From contig NC_135176.1 of NCBI RefSeq assembly GCF_041146795.1, positions 17,247,786 to 17,311,785 of the forward strand: a stretch of 64,000 nucleotides of DNA, given 5' to 3'. Position numbers and translations under genes: made by a program. How positions within the stretch are numbered: position 1 is the stretch's first letter; each line of letters begins with the position of its first letter. The notes under the pieces were generated by a model. That model was not told the DNA's origin. It saw only the letters and a program-made list of their open reading frames with translations, and ran no database searches. This DNA is from Maylandia zebra (Eukaryota; Chordata; Actinopteri; Cichliformes; Cichlidae). Of this stretch, positions 60,422 through 64,000 are shown piece after piece.

Positions 60422-63385
60422 GTGTCTATATATACACATTACACATACATACACAAAGCTATGTAAACCAACTATAAATAACGAATCTAAACTTATATAC
60501 ATAAAATACAGAAATGAATGAGGTGGAATGAATACTACAAAATGTACATAAGGTGCAGTTGCAGTCTGGCAGTGGGAGCAGTGTGACAGGTCAACTGTTA
60601 AGAAGGGAGATGGCGAGGGGAAAGAAACTGTTCCTGTGTCGGGTGGTCCTGGTCTGCAGGCTTCTGTACCGTCTGCCAGAGGGCAGCAGATCAAAAAGTC
60701 TGTGTGCAGGGTGTGAGGGGTCTGCGATGATTTTCCCTGCCCGTTTCCTGGTTCTTGAGAGGTACAGATCCTGGATGGAGGGCAGGGGGGCGCTGATGAT
60801 CCTTTCTGCTGCCCGTACAGTCCGCTGCAGTCTGCTCCTGTCCTGTTTAGTGGCTGCTCCATACCAGACTGTGATGGAGGAGCACAGGACAGACTCAATG
60901 ACCGCAGTGTAGAACTGGATCAGCAGCTCCTGTGGAAGACTGTACTTCCCCAGTTGTCTCAGGAAGTACATCCTCTGCTGGGTCTTTTTGAGGATGGAGT
61001 TGATGTTGGTCTCCCACTTCAGGTCCTGGGAGATGGTTGTACCCAGGAACTTGAAGATCTTCACAGTCGACACAGGGCTGTCTGATATGGTGAGGGGGAG
61101 CAGAGTTGAGGGATGTCTCCTGAAGTCCACTGTCATCTCTACAGTCTTAAGAGTGTTCAGCTCCAGATTGTGCTGACTGCACCAGAGTACCAGCCGCTCA
61201 ACTTCCTGCCGGTATGCAGACTCATCACCATCTTGAATGAGGCCAATGACAGTGGTGTCATCTGCAAACTTTAGGAGTTTGACAGCAGAGTTATTGGAGG
61301 TGCAGTCGTTAGTGTAGAGGGAGAACAGTAGTGGTGAGAGGACACATCCTTGAGGGGCACCAATACTGAGGGACCGGGTTTCAGAGGTGATCTCCCCCAG
61401 CCTCACTTGTTGCTTTCTGTCTGTCAGGAAGCTGGTGATCCACTGACAGGTAGCTGGTGACACGCTGAGCTGGGAGAGTTTGGAGGAAAGAAGTTCAGGC
61501 ACAATGGTGTTAAAAGCCGAACTAAAGTCCACAAACAGGACCCTGGCATAAGTTCCCGGGCGGTCAAGGTGTTGCAGGATGTAATGCAGCCCCATGTTCA
61601 CTGCATCATCCACTGACCTGTTTGCCCGGTAGGCAAACTGCAGAGGGTCCAGCTGGTGGCCTGTAATGTCTTTCAGATGGGCTAACACCAGTCGTTCGAA
61701 GGATTTCATGACCACAGACGTCAAGGCGACAGGTCTGTAGTCATCCAGTCCTGTGATGGTGGGTTTCTTGGGAACAGGGATGATGGTGGAGCGTTTGAAG
61801 CAGGAGGGAACTTCACACAGCTCCAGGGATCTGTTGAAGATGCGAGTAAAGATGGGAGCCAGCTGTTCAGCACAGGTTTTGAGGCAGGAGGGTGAGACGC
61901 CATCTGGTCCGGGGGCTTTCCTGGGCTTCTGTTTCTGGAATAGTCGGCTCACATCCTGAGTGTGTATTCTTAGTTTCAGGGAGGAGGAAAGGGGGGTGAG
62001 AGGTGTGGTGGAGGTCGTTGAGTCTGGGATGGAGAGGGTGGTGGTGGTCGTTGAGTCTGGATTGGGGAGGGTGGGGGTGGTCGTTGAGTCTTGATTGGGG
62101 AGGGGCAGGGTGAAGGGGGGAGAGGTGGAAGGTGTGTTGGGGGTCAATGTCTGAAGCAATGTCCCTGGGAAGGGGAGGGTGGGGCGTGGGAGTCTGTCCG
62201 TCTCAAACCTGCAGTAGAAAGTGTTTAACTCGTTGGCCAGGTCTTTGTTTGCTTCAATAGTGGGTGGGGGGCGTCTGTAGCTGGTGATTTCCTGCAGGCC
62301 CCTCCACACTGATGCAGGGTCATTGGCTGAGAGCCGTTCTTCCAGCTTCTGGGAGTAGATCCTTTTAGCTGCTTTGATCTCCTTGGTCAGTGTGTTCCTG
62401 GCTTGCTTGTACAGGACCCTGTCACCACTTCTGTAGGCGTCCTCCTTGGCCTTGCGAAGATGTTGGAGTTTAGGAGTGAACCATGGTTTATTGTTGTTGT
62501 ATGTGCAAAAGGTCTTTGTTGGCACACACACGTCTTCACAGAAACTGATGTATGATGTCACAGTGTCCGTGAGCTCATCTAGGTTCTCAGATGCAGCTTC
62601 AAAAACAGTCCAATCAGTGCAGTCGAAACAGTCCTGCAGTTCCTGCTTTGCTGTGTTAGTCCACTTCTTCACAGTTTTGACTACAGGCTTGGCACGTTTG
62701 AGTTTTTGCCTATAAACTGGAATAAGATGGACCATGCAGTGATCAGAATGTCCCAAAGCTGCCCGGGGCACAGAGCGATAGGCATCTTTTAGAGTGGTGT
62801 AGCAGTGATCCAGTATGATGTTGTCCCTGGTGGGGCAGACTATATGCTGTCTGTATTTAGGGAGTTCGTGGTTTAGGTTTGCTCTGTTAAAATCCCCAAG
62901 AATAATTGTAAAGGAATCCGGGAATTTCCTCTCCAGGGTAGTAATCTGGTCAGCCAGCTCGCACAGTGCGTTGTTCGCGTTGGCCTGTGGAGGGATGTAA
63001 ACTCCGACCAGCATGAAGGAAGAAAACTCCCGCGGTGAATAAAAAGGTTTACAGTTGATGAGAAAACTTTCCAAGTGTGGGCTGCAGTGTTTCTGTAACA
63101 CTGTGACATCAGTACACCAACCTTCATTAATGTAGAAGCAGACTCCACCACCCTTTGTTTTCCCTGAGAGCTCTGTTTCGCGGTCCGCCCGGTGAAGTTG
63201 GAAGCCCGGCAGATTTAAGACAGCGTCTGGGACTCGCTCACTGAGCCAGGTTTCAGTGAAGCAGAGGGCAGCAGAGCGTGCAAAGTCCTTGTTAGTCCGG
63301 TTTAAGAGCAGTAATTCGTCGACTTTGTTTGGAAGAGAGCGGAGATTCGCGAGGTGAATGGAGGGGAGTGCCATGCGGAATCCTC
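60246..63385 (-). mobile_element. near-complete L2-like LINE with 927-codon open ORF
   Basis: The minus strand frame 60591-63374 has no stop. Endonuclease motifs come first: NLRSLPNKVDELLLLN, CFTETWLSERVPDAV, GGGVCFYINEGW, GVYIPPQANANNAL, ILGDFNRANL and ALGHSDHCMV (about residues 8-215). A proline/threonine-rich linker follows, then [68 protein letters not shown] and [12 protein letters not shown] (near residue 700). The 3' end has a (CA)31 run in the UTR, TTGGCCAATAAACACGATTC and a CTGATT-type tail (60246-60270). The start seen is at or near the element's 5' truncation, so a longer N terminus or ORF1 may be lost. Intact catalytic residues suggest recent insertion. Confidence 0.92.
60359..60420 (+). 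repeat. (CA)31 microsatellite in LINE 3' UTR
   Basis: A pure CA run of 62 bases on the + strand between the LINE ORF and its tail. Confidence 0.97.
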
Positions 63386-63416
63386 GCCGACATTCAAAAA
63401 AAAAAACAACAACAAA

Positions 63417-64000
63417 TCAGCGACCAATATAGCCACCTTTCTTTGCAAGGACACTCAAAAGCCTGCCATCCATGGATTCTGTCAGTGTTTTGATCTGTTC
63501 ACCATCAACATTGCGTGCAGCAGCAACCACAGCCTCCCAGACACTGTTCAGAGAGGTGTACTGTTTTCCCTCCTTGTAAATCTCACATTTGATGATGGAC
63601 CACAGGTTCTCAATGGGGTTCAGATCAGGTGAACAAGGTGGCCATGTCATTAGTTTTTCTTCTTTTATACCCTTTCTTGCCAGCCACGCTGTGGAGTACT
63701 TGGACGCGTGTGATGGAGCATTGTCCTGCATGAAAATCATGTTTTTCTTGAAGGATGCAGACTTCTTCCTGTACCACTGCTTGAAGAAGGTGTCTTCGAG
63801 AAACTGGCAGTAGGACTGGGAGTTGAGCTTGACTCCATCCTCAACCCGAAAAGGCCCCACAAGCTCATCTTTAATGATACCAGCCCAAACCAGTACTCCA
63901 CCTCCACCTTGCTGGCGTCTGAGTCAGACTGGAGCTATCTGCCCTTTACCAATCCAGCCACGGGCCCATCCATCTGGCCCATCAAGACTCACTCTCATTT
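63417..64000 (-). pseudogene. Tc1-like transposase, C-terminal part, with premature stop
   Basis: The minus strand frame carries GGVLVWAGIIKDELVGPF, the second catalytic Asp in MQDNAPSHASKYSTAW, and the catalytic Glu in WPPCSPDLNPIENLWSII. There are 37 residues between these two acidic residues (DD37E spacing; DD34E is commoner). The frame ends normally at 63417. An in-frame TGA at 63924-63926 lies 22 codons before the open stretch; it could have come from CGA by CpG decay. The first catalytic Asp and DNA-binding domain lie beyond the window. Not functional as read. Confidence 0.85.

Larger units (their letters stand above)
59948..64000 (-). mobile_element. Tc1-like transposon (DD37E type), interrupted by an L2 insertion, right end outside window
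   Basis: One end starts at TA|CAGGGAGTGCAGAATTATTA (59946-59967). The motif GCA-AATTATTAGGCAA is repeated at 60138-60160 (TGTGCATAATTATTAGGCAA), giving two direct repeats about 185 bases apart, like the IR/DR arrangement of Sleeping Beauty-type elements. About 300 bases of this end (59948 to about 60245) precede an inserted LINE. The element resumes at about 63386 (GACATTCAAAAAA) into the transposase C terminus and continues past 64000. It sits at a TA within an old L2 fragment. Confidence 0.82.

Noticed and set aside
60185-60898. 237-codon minus-strand frame
   Set aside because: It is a shadow frame across the LINE 3' UTR and CA run; the real LINE protein is in another frame.

Overview
The window is vertebrate genomic DNA, almost certainly from a ray-finned (teleost) fish. 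Its genes are split into many GT-AG exons. The introns and intergenic DNA are AT-rich, with long CA/GT microsatellites. The mobile elements are teleost types: Rex1-like and L2-like LINEs, Tc1-like and hAT-like DNA transposons, and tRNA-derived SINEs. The species cannot be named from the sequence; a percomorph (cichlid-like) fish is a guess based on the repeats.

Three protein-coding genes lie head-to-tail on the + strand. (1) About 1-10.2 kb: arfip2 (arfaptin-2). All coding exons except the first are present, followed by a long 3' UTR. (2) About 12.0-18.9 kb: a formin of the FHDC family, complete in 11 coding exons that join in frame to 781 residues. (3) About 38.5-52.9 kb: trim3, a brain-type RING/B-box/coiled-coil/filamin/NHL ubiquitin ligase, complete in 15 coding exons that join in frame to 748 residues. 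This order is the 11p15-type version (ARFIP2-TRIM3 in human) of the paralogous ARFIP1-FHDC1-TRIM2 block on human chromosome 4. Here a formin paralogue is kept between the two. The three products act separately, in Golgi/Arf trafficking, actin and microtubule control, and ubiquitylation with RNA or cargo regulation.

The roughly 20 kb between the formin and trim3 holds a tRNA-Trp gene (minus strand), a 5'-truncated Rex1-like LINE, two tRNA-derived SINEs, a hAT-type element with perfect 8-bp target duplications, other small terminal-inverted-repeat elements and a decayed transposon. No further protein gene was recognised there.

Downstream of trim3 is a tandem array of about eleven 181-182 bp monomers (54.4-56.4 kb) with signs of higher-order organisation. 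It is followed by a transposon nest (56.7-64 kb). An L2 copy lies within a DNA-transposon relic. A long-open L2 copy (927-codon ORF with endonuclease and reverse transcriptase) is inserted in a Tc1-like DD37E element. That element itself sits at a TA in an older, internally deleted L2 fragment.

The most interesting signals are the satellite array, the layered insertions, an in-phase cassette exon in arfip2, a pair of ER8 nuclear-receptor half-site palindromes 150 bp apart in an arfip2 intron, and a duplicated promoter-like block upstream of the formin gene.
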